NCBI RefSeq assembly: GCF_005048855.1 | Contig: NZ_SUME01000008.1 | Coordinates: 62,001 to 126,000 of the forward strand | Direction: 5' to 3' | From: Sphingobacterium olei | Lineage (GTDB): Bacteria > Bacteroidota > Bacteroidia > Sphingobacteriales > Sphingobacteriaceae | DNA: 64,000 nucleotides | Shown: in pieces, positions 1-9,481 of the stretch | Position numbering within the stretch: the stretch's first letter is position 1 | How the letters are laid out: each line of letters begins with the position of its first letter | The notes under the pieces: model-generated | Database searches by the model: none | Told to the model about the DNA's origin: nothing | The model's input: only the letters and a program-made list of their open reading frames with translations | Program-made: the position numbers and the translations under genes

Positions 1-337
1 TATATTGTATTTATGTACTACAAACATAATTATTGTTTTTAAAATATAAGCGAAAAAAAAATTTTTTTTCGAAGGTAACAACTAGACGTTATTTAAAACA
101 ATTCGCTATTATATATACCCTAACTAACATAGGCGTGTTAGTGTTGCATAGACTGCCATAACATTTAAACGGTAGCACACACTTTACTTGACAATAAAAA
201 ATATAGAATAAAACAATAAAAACAAAATAATTTATCGAAAAAACGCACTAGTATTGATAATAATTTAAAAATTCTGGAGGTTTGATGAAATAAATCACAA
301 AAAAGCAAATCCAAGTAAACATTAAAATTAAAAACGC
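1..337. other. AT-rich non-coding region upstream of the DsbD-N-like gene
   Basis: No convincing gene. The only open frame (minus strand, 165-422) is a low-complexity Phe/Leu/Tyr/Cys-rich translation that overlaps the start of the real plus-strand gene, so it is a shadow. The stretch contains an A-tract/T-tract inverted repeat near 51-71 and a 7-bp stem (ACTAACA 123-129, TGTTAGT 136-142). It must hold the promoter of the gene at 338, but I cannot place a clear TTTG/TAnnTTTG pair. Confidence 0.5.
51..71. repeat. A-tract/T-tract inverted repeat
   Basis: CGAAAAAAAA at 51-60 and TTTTTTTTCG at 62-71 are perfect inverted copies around a single A. A bent-DNA or terminator-like role for a gene left of the window is possible. 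There is no GC-rich stem, so terminator function is only a guess. Confidence 0.4.
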
Positions 338-784
338 ATGAAAAGATTGACAGTAGTAATAGTCGCCCTATTTGCATTAAGTGCAACACAAGCACAGATC
401 TTAGATCCCGTAAAATGGACATTTGCGGCTAAAAAGACAGGAAAAGATGAAGCAGTGCTCTTTCTCAAAGCTACAATCGATAATGGCTGGAATATCTATT
501 CACAACATATCGGCGAGGGTGGCCCCGTTCCAACTTCATTCAATTTCACGCCATCGAGCGACTATCAATTTATTGGAGAGGTACTTGAGCCTACCCCAAA
601 TAAAAAGTTTGAAAAGACGTTTAATATGCAGGTTCTGTATTTCAATAAAGAGGTCGTTTTTCAACAAAAAATTAAATTGAAAAAAGGTCAGACAGTCGTA
701 AAAGGTGCAGTTGAATTTATGGTCTGCAACGATCAGCAATGCCTCCCTCCCGATGAAAAAGTTTTTGCCATTAGCATCAAATAA
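338..784 (+). CDS. Stand-alone DsbD N-terminal-domain-like periplasmic protein
   Basis: A 148-residue exported protein with an N-terminal signal peptide (about residues 1-19, ending ATQA-Q). The rest looks like the immunoglobulin-fold N-terminal domain of the thiol:disulfide interchange protein DsbD: the C-terminal motif VCNDQQCLPP carries two cysteines (C130 and C135) followed by a proline pair, as in nDsbD. The transmembrane and thioredoxin parts of DsbD are absent, so it probably receives electrons from a separate DsbD/CcdA-type membrane protein and passes them to periplasmic disulfides. It starts at ATG and lies 35 bp upstream of the M16 peptidase gene on the same strand, so the two may be co-transcribed. 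The domain call is fairly safe; the redox partner is unknown. Confidence 0.8.
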   Translation: MKRLTVVIVALFALSATQAQILDPVKWTFAAKKTGKDEAVLFLKATIDNGWNIYSQHIGEGGPVPTSFNFTPSSDYQFIGEVLEPTPNKKFEKTFNMQVLYFNKEVVFQQKIKLKKGQTVVKGAVEFMVCNDQQCLPPDEKVFAISIK

Positions 785-819
785 TCCATTTTTTTCGTAA
801 ATAAATCAAAAGAATAGCA

Positions 820-3768
820 ATGACTATAAAACATAATTTATTCCGAATCAGCATCCTTTTCATCAGCCTGAGTTTTACAGTACCTACTCAGGCTCAAGAA
901 AAATACAGCTGGAAAGAAAAAGAAACCGCAGGATATACGTATCGTTACGTCAGTAATGATCCAATGAACACCCGCTTTTACACCTTAAAAAACGGATTTA
1001 CGGTTATCCTAACAGAAAACACAAATGAGCCACGTATTACAGCTCAGATCGCCGTACGGGCGGGCAGCAACAATGATCCGGCTACCCATACTGGATTAGC
1101 TCATTATCTGGAACATCTTTTATTTAAAGGCACAGATAACTTCGGAACATCCGATTGGAAGTCGGAAAAAGTATTATTAAATCAGATCGAAGAATTGTAC
1201 GAAACGTATACAAAGGAGACTGATGCCAACAAACGTAAATCACTTTATAAAGAGATTGATCGCTTATCCGTAGAAGCCTCTAATTACTCCATCGCGAATG
1301 AGTATGATAAACTGATGTCTACAATCGGTTCACAAGGTACCAACGCACATACCTGGTATAACGAAACCGTTTACAAGGAAGATATCCCATCGAGCTCTAT
1401 TGATAAATTTTTGATGATACAGGCCGAGCGCTTTCGCTATCCCGTATTCAGACTATTTCACACCGAGCTCGAAACCGTTTATGAAGAAAAGAACATGAGC
1501 CTCGATAACGATGGAACCCGGGCTTACGAGGTCTTACTAAAAAAGTTATTCCCAAAAACGAACTACGGACAGCAAACGACATTGGGCACAGTAGAGCATC
1601 TTAAAAATCCATCCTTAAAAGTAATACGTTCATTTTACGATAGGTATTATGTGGCCAACAATATGGCCATTGTATTAGCAGGAGATTTCAATTCTGATGA
1701 CATGATCAGGAAAATAGATCAACATTTCGGCACTTTTCCAGCAGGTACAGCGGTATCAGATAGTGATATTGTAGAAGATCCAATCCAGAACTCCGCCATT
1801 CTCGAGGTGACGGGACCAAGTGCGCAATATATGATGATGGGATACCGTGTAGGCAAGAGCAATAGTCGTGAAGCCTTGTTGGCAGATGTGGCATCCTCGC
1901 TGTTATCTAATGGGAAAGCAGGATTAATCGATCTAAATCTATCTCAAATGCAACGCGTATTGGGAGCCGGGGCAAATGTCAATCAACAAAAAGACTATGG
2001 GTTCTTTACGCTTTACGGGTATCCGAAACAGGGACAAACACTTGAGGACGTGCGCGCTTTACTTCTAGAGCAAATAGAACTGTTAAAAAAAGGAGATTTT
2101 GATGCGGAATTAATTGATGCGATAAGAGCGAATAGTACATTATCTTTTTTACAGAGCTTAGATAATAACACCGCGCGCACTCAGAATCTAGTCACCGATT
2201 TCATCCGTACCAAAAGTGCAGGCTGGGATCAAGAAGTAGCCTATCTTGATGTACTTTCCAAAATCACTAAAGAAGAAATCGTTAATTTTGCCAATGCATT
2301 TTTTAGGGACAATTATATTGTTGTTAATAAAAGACAAGGAGAGGCGGGTGATATCGCTAAAGTAGAAAAGCCGCCTATCACACCTGTACATACTAATGCA
2401 GACAAACAATCTTCCTATTTAAACCAAATAGCTTCAATGCCTTCGTTGCCTGTTTCGCCAGAATGGTTAGACTACAAACATGATATCCAACAAGCAAAAG
2501 CAGACAAAGCAGCTGTTCTATATGTACAGAACAAAGACAATCAGCTATTCCGACAGACCTTTCTTTTTGATATGGGAAGCTGGAACCATAAATTACTACC
2601 ACTAGCAGGCAGCTATCTTTCCTACTTAGGTACCGATGAAATGACCGGAGCACAGGTACAGGAAGCTTTCTTCAAATTAGCCTGTAGCTACAGCATAAGC
2701 ATCGGTGCAGAAGAAACACGTATCACGCTAACCGGTTTACAAGAGAATTATGGCAAAGCGATGTTATTGCTTACGGATCTGCTAAAAAACTGTAAAGTCG
2801 ATGAAACTGCATTGGAGAATCTCAAGAAAGATGTGTTACAGCAACGACAAAATAACAAGACTAACAAACGCAATATTATGCAGGGTTTGATGAGTTATGC
2901 TGCTTACGGTGCTACAAACCCTTTTAATAATCAATTATCGACTGCAGCGCTAACTGCGATTACAGGTGAAGAGCTGGTCGCCTTATTACACGGTTTAATG
3001 GACTACGAACACAAAGTTATTGCATATAGTCCTCTTAACTTGAAACAATATACCGCTGCGCTTAGCCAATATCACAAATCACCCAAATCTTATAACAGCA
3101 TACCTGCTAAGCAAGTGTACACGCGCTTAGATCAAGCCGAGAACACGGTACTCTTTGCTCATTATGATATGGTGCAGGCTGATATCAGTTGGTATAGAAA
3201 AGGAGACCATTATCAAGCCGATAAAGAGGCAAGCGTAGCCCTGTTTAACAGCTATTTTGGTGGCGGAATGGGATCTATTGTCTTTCAAAATCTACGGGAA
3301 GCTAAAGGATTAGCCTATACTACTTATGCAAACTATTCGACTCCTGCAAAGAAAGAGGATCCTTTTAGTGTATCCGCGTTTATTGGCACCCAATCAGATA
3401 AAATCAGTGACGCTGTGGAGGGAATGAATGCCTTATTAAATACATTACCACGCTCGGATAAGGCATTTGATACGGCAAAGAAAAGTTTCCTAAGCGATAT
3501 CGAAACTCAACGCGTCAAAAAAGACGGCATCATATTTAGCTACCTACAGAACCTGAAGAAAGGCATCGATCACGACAGACGTAAGAACTGGTACGAACAG
3601 GTTAAAACAATGCAGTTCGCTGATATCGAGAACATTCATCAAACGGAATTGGCTAATAAACCTTATAGCTATTGTATTGTTGCCTCCGAGAAAAATGTCA
3701 CGGATGAACAACTTAACAACATTGGAAAACTCACGAAATTAAGCCTCGAAGAGTTATTCGGTTATTAA
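820..3768 (+). CDS. M16 family zinc metallopeptidase (two-half, pitrilysin/PqqL-like), exported
   Basis: A 982-residue protein with a signal peptide (about 1-25, ending PTQA-Q). The inverted zinc motif HxxEH is present as HYLEH at residues 95-99, and the distal metal-binding glutamate region lies near residues 216-223 (ELETVYEE). The second, non-catalytic M16 half occupies roughly 530-970 and includes the glycine-rich GGGMGS segment typical of M16 C-domains. The length fits periplasmic Bacteroidota M16 proteases made of two fused M16 pairs. There is an unusually long helical insert (about residues 115-165) between HxxEH and the next conserved block. It probably degrades peptides in the periplasm. 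A strong hairpin terminator follows the stop codon. Confidence 0.9.
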   Translation: MTIKHNLFRISILFISLSFTVPTQAQEKYSWKEKETAGYTYRYVSNDPMNTRFYTLKNGFTVILTENTNEPRITAQIAVRAGSNNDPATHTGLAHYLEHLLFKGTDNFGTSDWKSEKVLLNQIEELYETYTKETDANKRKSLYKEIDRLSVEASNYSIANEYDKLMSTIGSQGTNAHTWYNETVYKEDIPSSSIDKFLMIQAERFRYPVFRLFHTELETVYEEKNMSLDNDGTRAYEVLLKKLFPKTNYGQQTTLGTVEHLKNPSLKVIRSFYDRYYVANNMAIVLAGDFNSDDMIRKIDQHFGTFPAGTAVSDSDIVEDPIQNSAILEVTGPSAQYMMMGYRVGKSNSREALLADVASSLLSNGKAGLIDLNLSQMQRVLGAGANVNQQKDYGFFTLYGYPKQGQTLEDVRALLLEQIELLKKGDFDAELIDAIRANSTLSFLQSLDNNTARTQNLVTDFIRTKSAGWDQEVAYLDVLSKITKEEIVNFANAFFRDNYIVVNKRQGEAGDIAKVEKPPITPVHTNADKQSSYLNQIASMPSLPVSPEWLDYKHDIQQAKADKAAVLYVQNKDNQLFRQTFLFDMGSWNHKLLPLAGSYLSYLGTDEMTGAQVQEAFFKLACSYSISIGAEETRITLTGLQENYGKAMLLLTDLLKNCKVDETALENLKKDVLQQRQNNKTNKRNIMQGLMSYAAYGATNPFNNQLSTAALTAITGEELVALLHGLMDYEHKVIAYSPLNLKQYTAALSQYHKSPKSYNSIPAKQVYTRLDQAENTVLFAHYDMVQADISWYRKGDHYQADKEASVALFNSYFGGGMGSIVFQNLREAKGLAYTTYANYSTPAKKEDPFSVSAFIGTQSDKISDAVEGMNALLNTLPRSDKAFDTAKKSFLSDIETQRVKKDGIIFSYLQNLKKGIDHDRRKNWYEQVKTMQFADIENIHQTELANKPYSYCIVASEKNVTDEQLNNIGKLTKLSLEELFGY

Positions 3769-3791
3769 GATTCTTCCTACTAACTATTTAA

Positions 3792-3828
3792 AAAGGGCAA
3801 ACCGAATATGTTTGCCCTTTTATTTTTA
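3792..3828 (+). terminator. Rho-independent terminator after the M16 peptidase gene
   Basis: An 11-bp perfect stem (AAAGGGCAAAC at 3792-3802, GTTTGCCCTTT at 3810-3820) with a 7-nt loop, followed by TATTTTTATTT. It lies 23 bp after the M16 stop codon and separates that unit from the convergent enolase-superfamily gene. Confidence 0.85.
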
Positions 3829-3868
3829 TTTAAAAACCGGCCCACTCAGAGGCCCACTTAGTTTTATA

Positions 3869-5086
3869 CTAATTTTTTTTGAGTAATGTCATACCAAACC
3901 CTGGCGTTGCAGGAGGTATCAACTTGCCATTTTGTAATTTATACCCTGATAGATCTACATCATCAGATGTACTAGACACCCCCTCAATGGTAACAGTATT
4001 ACCGAGTCCGCCGGTTAAATGTGCAGTATAGTGCGTTTTAAGCAGCGACCCCCAAGCGTGAGGTGACGTCTGTGCACCTAATTTTTGTAGTTCGGGCATC
4101 AATTTTCGCCAATTGGTAAAACCTAAATCTTCGATATCCGTAAGGTGGACATCAATCAGCTTCTTTTCGATAAGCTCTCGTAGCAGAGCTTGATCCCAAT
4201 CAGCCTCTCCATCGGCCAACAATGTGGTGATACCCTCACTTTTTAACCAAGCTCTTAATTTCTGATAATCTACGACAGTTTCATGAAAAGGTTCTTCAAT
4301 CCAAAATAAGCGAACTCCCGATATTCCTTTCATGTACTGGATAAATTCTTCGACAGAAAACCCATTATTTCCGTCAACCAAGACTTGGCAGTCCGGAAAA
4401 GCCTCCGCCACTTTTTTCGTTACCTCTATATCCCTTTGCAATCCCTTTTTAAAAGGCATCCAACGATTTCCGCGACCGATCTTGAGCTTAAATTGGCGAT
4501 AGCCGAGTTTATAATCATATGCACATTCTTCTAATATTTTGTCAATACCACCGGGATTGTGAGCAGGTTCAAGATCATCAAAATAGATCATTCCGCTGTA
4601 GCAGTCCGTTATGATGGGCGTTTCCTGTCCCAATAACGCATACACCGGCTTGTTTAATATTACACCTGCAATGTCGTGCAATGCCATATCAAATGGAATA
4701 TTTTTTGCATCTAAAATCCCGATATTTGTTTGAAATACGTCGGAAACTTTTTTACCCAGCAGTTCCTTTGCTACATCTTCCGCATGCCTTCTCGACCCTC
4801 TTAGAGATCCCCATCCCATAGCACCTTTATCAGTGTGAATAATGCAAGTTTCTACCCTAGGGCCATATCCGTGCAAATCAAGACGAGCATTCTTACCCAC
4901 TAAGCGTGGATACTGTAGACGTACAGATGAGAATTTTATCGATTGAATTGTGTGATACGATAGCTCTTTATCATCAAACGGTAGGGATAAAGGTGTTGTC
5001 AATGGCATCCCATACAGCTTTGTATCTAACAACGCCACGGATGCAATACCAATGTTTAAGGTATGCAAAAAGTTTCTTCTTTTCAT
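3869..5086 (-). CDS. Enolase-superfamily enzyme (mandelate racemase subgroup), Tat-type leader
   Basis: A 405-residue member of the mandelate racemase/muconate-lactonizing superfamily. Visible catalytic elements are K200-x-K202 (FKLKIG), metal ligands D238 (VDGN), E264 (IEEPF) and E294 (ADGE), and a general-base H343 in SPHAWGS with an upstream Asp near 317-320. The KxK plus His/Asp dyad points to the MR subgroup, which abstracts an alpha-proton from a carboxylate, often an acid-sugar dehydratase or racemase. The N-terminus MKRRNFLHTL resembles a twin-arginine signal, which is unusual because most family members are cytoplasmic. It stands alone, convergent with the M16 gene, and its upstream region is gene-free. 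The substrate cannot be told from the sequence. Confidence 0.85.
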   Translation of the reverse strand: MKRRNFLHTLNIGIASVALLDTKLYGMPLTTPLSLPFDDKELSYHTIQSIKFSSVRLQYPRLVGKNARLDLHGYGPRVETCIIHTDKGAMGWGSLRGSRRHAEDVAKELLGKKVSDVFQTNIGILDAKNIPFDMALHDIAGVILNKPVYALLGQETPIITDCYSGMIYFDDLEPAHNPGGIDKILEECAYDYKLGYRQFKLKIGRGNRWMPFKKGLQRDIEVTKKVAEAFPDCQVLVDGNNGFSVEEFIQYMKGISGVRLFWIEEPFHETVVDYQKLRAWLKSEGITTLLADGEADWDQALLRELIEKKLIDVHLTDIEDLGFTNWRKLMPELQKLGAQTSPHAWGSLLKTHYTAHLTGGLGNTVTIEGVSSTSDDVDLSGYKLQNGKLIPPATPGFGMTLLKKN

Positions 5087-5691
5087 CTATTTATTTTTTG
5101 TTTATTGATTGATCAGATTCAGACGTAAACAATAATTTCCTTCTGGGTCAAAATTATTTATCGCTCGGTTTTAATATATAATATTTGGTTCTCAAAGGAT
5201 GTCAGGATTATTGTTCACGACGCTCGGTTCACCGTGCAATCATATAAGAAGCAGTGAAACACCAATATAATAATAAATCGTTTTAGCATTTTAGGTGTAA
5301 AAATCATACATACTTTAATTGAGTTTATGTCTTAGTTATAGTTAAAGATATAATTATTTTTTTGTTAACACAAATATAAAACCTGTTGTAAAATCTACAA
5401 TATAAGGGCACATGGAACCAAAAGTCTGTCAAAAAATTAGAGAGTAACCCTGGAGGGTTATCTTCAGACGAAGTCAATAGGCTGCGGCAAAAACTCTGAA
5501 TTGTCGACTCCATGCAACAAAAGGGCTGATATTACAGATCTTTTTGTTGTATGTTCCATTTTTAAGAAACATTTTCAAAATAGAGGCACCGTCGCTGGAA
5601 GCTATTACTGGCAGCACCTATCTCTGTCACGTGTGTACTAGCCATAGAACTGTCCAAGTTGCTACTAATATGGTTGAAAAAATAAACATTT
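5087..5691. other. Gene-free 605-bp stretch with a possible coding remnant
   Basis: No complete gene seen on either strand. A plus-strand open stretch of 35 codons (5392-5496, TGA at 5497-5499) reads like a hydrophilic protein C-terminus (contains SSDEVNRLRQKL) but has no start codon, and may be a decayed gene end. An inverted repeat TAACCCT/AGGGTTA sits at 5445-5460. The left part must contain the promoter of the minus-strand enolase-superfamily gene. No tRNA or clear terminator was recognised. Confidence 0.45.
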
Positions 5692-6501
5692 TTACAACTC
5701 TACAGGATAATAGATGTTGCCGATTTCCTGCAAATCCGTTAAATCGATTTCTTCGTGTTCAAAAATACCGAATACTGCTGATCCGGAGCCAGACATAGAC
5801 GCATATAATGCTCCCTTCTCATAAAGTTTGTGCTTTATCTTTTCAATCAGCGGATATTCTCGAAATAGCCCCAATTCAAAATCATTCGTTAAATGATATT
5901 TCCATTCTTGGATAGGTAAACGGATAACACGTTGAATATCTATTGTGGGTATCTGCGGTGTAATATGTTGATAAGCTTCGGCAGTTGATATATGAATATC
6001 GGGTTTGATAATGATAATTCGATATTTTGAAAGGTCTAACGCTATGGGAGCAAATGTCGTACCCGTTCCGCTAGCAAAAGCTGGCGTGTTTTCGATAAAA
6101 AATGGACAGTCGGCGCCTAACTTTGCTGCATAATCCTCGAGCTGCGCAGTGGTCAAATTCAATCCATTTAACTGATTCAATAAAATTAGTACATGAGCCG
6201 CATCAGAAGATCCGCCGCCCAAGCCGGCTCCGATCGGTATATTCTTTAATAGGTGAATGCGGACCGGATTAAGTTCAAAATCTGCGCTTAGCAACTGCCA
6301 TGCCTTCTCGCAAAGATTAGCTCCCCCTTGTGGTATAAACAGGCCATCCGACCGAAAGGAAAACGAATCTGAAGCCGTAATTTCAACGACATCGTATAAT
6401 TTTATCGGATAAAAAACGGTTTCGATATTGTGATATCCATCATCCCTCTTTTCAGTAACAAGAAGGCCTAAATTAATTTTGGCGTTGGCGAACGAAAGCA
6501 T
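5692..6501 (-). CDS. ispE: 4-diphosphocytidyl-2-C-methyl-D-erythritol kinase
   Basis: A 269-residue GHMP kinase that phosphorylates the 2-hydroxyl of CDP-methylerythritol in the MEP isoprenoid pathway. The N-terminal block NAKINLGL carries the substrate-side Lys (K8), the glycine-rich ATP loop PIGAGLGGGSSDAA lies at 89-102, and the catalytic Asp is D131 in LGADCPFF. A C-terminal GHMP motif (MSGSGSAVFG) is near residue 235. Length is a little below the usual 280-290 but all motifs are present. It is transcribed alone, divergent from the sensor/regulator at 6632. The identification is secure. Confidence 0.95.
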   Translation of the reverse strand: MLSFANAKINLGLLVTEKRDDGYHNIETVFYPIKLYDVVEITASDSFSFRSDGLFIPQGGANLCEKAWQLLSADFELNPVRIHLLKNIPIGAGLGGGSSDAAHVLILLNQLNGLNLTTAQLEDYAAKLGADCPFFIENTPAFASGTGTTFAPIALDLSKYRIIIIKPDIHISTAEAYQHITPQIPTIDIQRVIRLPIQEWKYHLTNDFELGLFREYPLIEKIKHKLYEKGALYASMSGSGSAVFGIFEHEEIDLTDLQEIGNIYYPVEL

Positions 6502-6631
6502 AGATCAAAAATACAACGCAATTTCGGATTTTATTAAATAAAATCATATAAATAAATTCTCATCTGCTCAATGCAGATTTTTCTAAGTTTTATGGATAAC
6601 TTTATAACGTTTCTAACATCCACAATTATAT

Positions 6632-9481
6632 ATGATTCGTTATCTGCTATTGTATTGTTTGTTCTTCGTCTTCACCCCACTTGTGTTTGCACAGCACATT
6701 ATTCGCTCTGGAACACCTTACGTCAAACAATACACAAAAAATATTTACAAAGCAGGTAACCAAAATTGGGGTATTGCGATAAGTCCGGAAGGAATTATAT
6801 ATACAGCCAATACGGAAGGTTTACTAAGCTTCGATGGTCAATTTTGGAATTTATACCCATTAAAGAATAAATCTATAGTTCGAAGTGTATCAGTAGATAG
6901 CGAAGGGAAAGTCTACACGGGCGGCAAGGGTGAGTTCGGATTTTGGGAACGAAAGAAATATGGTGGCATGCGATACACCAGTATCTCAGGGCTCGTCGAA
7001 AAAGCGGATATTCAAAATGACGAAATTTGGAAAATCATTATAGCGGATGATAAAATTTACTTCCATTCATTTTCGAAATGCTATGTGTATCAAGATAATC
7101 ATATAAAGACGATTACAGCTTCAGGCGAGCCCTTTTTATTTCCGCATTTGGCTAACGGGGATATGTACTTCGAGCAGATCCCCTCTGGACTCCACAAATT
7201 AGTGACCGACGAGCTCGTTCCTATAAAGGATAAATCTATCCTTGGCCAAAAGAACATTCTATGTATGCTTCCTTTTGGCCTAGACGAAGTATTGATTGGT
7301 ACGGCTACAGATGGCTTGTTTATAATGGACAAGGATGGAAATATTACGCCTTGGAAGACCGCGATCGATCATGATCTAAAACGAGCACAATTAAATAATG
7401 GAATTGAAGTATATGGCGGGCACTATGCATTTGGCACAATCCAAAATGGTGTTTTTATCATCAACAAAAGGGGTGACCTGATCCAACATATTAATAAACA
7501 CAATGGCCTTCAGAATAATACCGTATTAAGTATTGCAAAAGATAAGCAGGAAAACATCTGGGTGGGCCTAGATAATGGGATCGATCGAATAGAAATCAAT
7601 TCACCGGTCTACTATTATGCTGATTTTTCGGGAAATATTGGCACGGTGTATACATCTGCTATCTATAATGGGAAGATATATCTAGGCACAAATCAAGGAC
7701 TGTTTGTAAGTCCCTGGAAAGGGCCTAATGACTATAATTCTTTTGATTTTAAACTAATACCAAATTCAAATGGGCAAGTATGGACCTTGTCTATCGTTGG
7801 AAAGGAGCTGATATGTGGTCACAATAACGGCACATTCAAAGTCGAAAATGACAATTTAAATCAAATTTCAACGGTGACCGGTGGATGGACCTTCTCGTCG
7901 ATTGAAGGGACCAATTTCATGCTGCAAGGCAATTATACGGGGATAGCCTTATTCGACAGTGACCCGACCACTTTTTTAAGACAATTTGACGAAATAAAAG
8001 CTCCCATAAGGTATATCAGTCAAAAGTCGGGCACGGAGTTTTGGGTCGGAAATGAAAACGAAATTAAGCTTGTCAAATTTTACAATGGTTTTAGAAACGT
8101 AAAGACGCTAAATTCAGTTGGGAGGACGCCAAATAATAATCTAAGATATCACGGAATTTTTAAGTTGGAAAATAATTTGGTTTTCGCGACCGATTCTGGT
8201 TTCTATGTATATGATGGAATTGTTAAAAAATTTAAACCACATAATGATATCAATGAAAAACTCGGATCCTTTAGATATTCGAATAAAATTATTCCAATCC
8301 ATTCTAACCGCTATTGGTTCGTAAAAAGATCACATATTGCACGGGTAGAAGTCACGCCTAGTGGCGATGTGGTAATAGACTCTACGGCGCTTACGTCACT
8401 AAGCGATAAGATGATGAATTATTACGAAAGCATTATTCCCATCACAAATCAAATATTTCTAATAGGCTTAGATAATGGTTTTGCTATTTATGACTCACAA
8501 TCTGAAACAAAGATCGACATCAAAAAGCCAATTATCTCCCACATATGGAATATATCTAATGGAATACACCCTATTGAGGATGAAAAACTATCGATCCTAA
8601 ATCGCGAAAATAACATCCGAATCGCATATGCTTCTCCGTGGTACGCATCTTCGCCAGTGCAATATCAATATTTTTTGGAAGGTTACTCTGAAAAATGGTC
8701 TGATTGGGAAGAGACCTCGTATCGGGACTTCACTAACTTAAATTTTGGAAGTTATACTTTTCAGGTTAGGGCGAGATCAGTAGCTGGTGCCATTTCGAAT
8801 ATCACGGAGATTTCATTCGAAATACAGCCACCTTGGTATTTATCCTGGAAAGCAATCGCTTTCTATATTATCTCATTAGGTGCGATCGTATATTATGGTC
8901 GGAAATGGAATAATAAGCGGATACAAAAAAGACAGTTTCAAATTAACAGAAGGTTATTGGCGCAACAGAAAGCAGTGATAGCGCGTGATGCAGAACTAAA
9001 CGAACAGAAATTAGTTAAACTTAAAAATCAGCAGCTGCAAAACGAATTGGATATTAAAAACAGAGAGCTCGCTAATTCTGCTATGAACATTGTCTATAAA
9101 AATGAAATGTTGAACAACCTGCATGACGAACTCAAAAAATTAAAAGATTCGGAAGGTAGATACCTAAACCCTGATCAGCTTCGTAGAATAAACAAACTCA
9201 TCGATGATGCTCATAACGACGACCGGGATTGGAACCTATTTGAGAAAAGTTTTGATGAGGCCCACGGAAATTTCTTTAAAAAATTAAAAGCTGAATACCC
9301 GGAGTTGATTCCGAATGATCTAAAATTATGCGCGTATTTACGTCTCAATATGTCAAGTAAAGAAATCGCTTCACTCCTTAATATTACCACCCGTGGCGTA
9401 GAGATTAGAAGATATAGATTACGTAAAAAACTCAATATCCCTACTGAAAAGAACCTCTCTGAATTCTTATTAGAGCGTTAG
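6632..9481 (+). CDS. Membrane sensor-regulator: beta-propeller, Y_Y_Y domain, TM, LuxR-type HTH
   Basis: 949 residues. Order: signal peptide (about 1-20, ending VFA-Q), a large periplasmic region with repeats such as ENIWVGLDNG (two-component regulator propeller type, about 30-640), a Y_Y_Y domain around 675-730 (YQYFLEGYSEKWSDWEE), one transmembrane helix (about 738-756), a coiled coil with many Gln/Lys/Glu (about 760-850) and a C-terminal HTH of the LuxR/GerE type (about 892-949, MSSKEIASLLNITTRGVEIR). There is no histidine kinase or receiver domain, so ligand binding outside is likely passed straight through the membrane to the DNA-binding domain. It lies 276 bp upstream of susC on the same strand and is the obvious candidate regulator of this locus. 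No strong ribosome binding site is seen at the ATG. Confidence 0.88.
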   Translation: MIRYLLLYCLFFVFTPLVFAQHIIRSGTPYVKQYTKNIYKAGNQNWGIAISPEGIIYTANTEGLLSFDGQFWNLYPLKNKSIVRSVSVDSEGKVYTGGKGEFGFWERKKYGGMRYTSISGLVEKADIQNDEIWKIIIADDKIYFHSFSKCYVYQDNHIKTITASGEPFLFPHLANGDMYFEQIPSGLHKLVTDELVPIKDKSILGQKNILCMLPFGLDEVLIGTATDGLFIMDKDGNITPWKTAIDHDLKRAQLNNGIEVYGGHYAFGTIQNGVFIINKRGDLIQHINKHNGLQNNTVLSIAKDKQENIWVGLDNGIDRIEINSPVYYYADFSGNIGTVYTSAIYNGKIYLGTNQGLFVSPWKGPNDYNSFDFKLIPNSNGQVWTLSIVGKELICGHNNGTFKVENDNLNQISTVTGGWTFSSIEGTNFMLQGNYTGIALFDSDPTTFLRQFDEIKAPIRYISQKSGTEFWVGNENEIKLVKFYNGFRNVKTLNSVGRTPNNNLRYHGIFKLENNLVFATDSGFYVYDGIVKKFKPHNDINEKLGSFRYSNKIIPIHSNRYWFVKRSHIARVEVTPSGDVVIDSTALTSLSDKMMNYYESIIPITNQIFLIGLDNGFAIYDSQSETKIDIKKPIISHIWNISNGIHPIEDEKLSILNRENNIRIAYASPWYASSPVQYQYFLEGYSEKWSDWEETSYRDFTNLNFGSYTFQVRARSVAGAISNITEISFEIQPPWYLSWKAIAFYIISLGAIVYYGRKWNNKRIQKRQFQINRRLLAQQKAVIARDAELNEQKLVKLKNQQLQNELDIKNRELANSAMNIVYKNEMLNNLHDELKKLKDSEGRYLNPDQLRRINKLIDDAHNDDRDWNLFEKSFDEAHGNFFKKLKAEYPELIPNDLKLCAYLRLNMSSKEIASLLNITTRGVEIRRYRLRKKLNIPTEKNLSEFLLER

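Noticed and set aside
5325..5513. Minus-strand ORF of 62 codons
   Set aside because: Its composition is not gene-like and the opposite strand in the same place reads more like protein.
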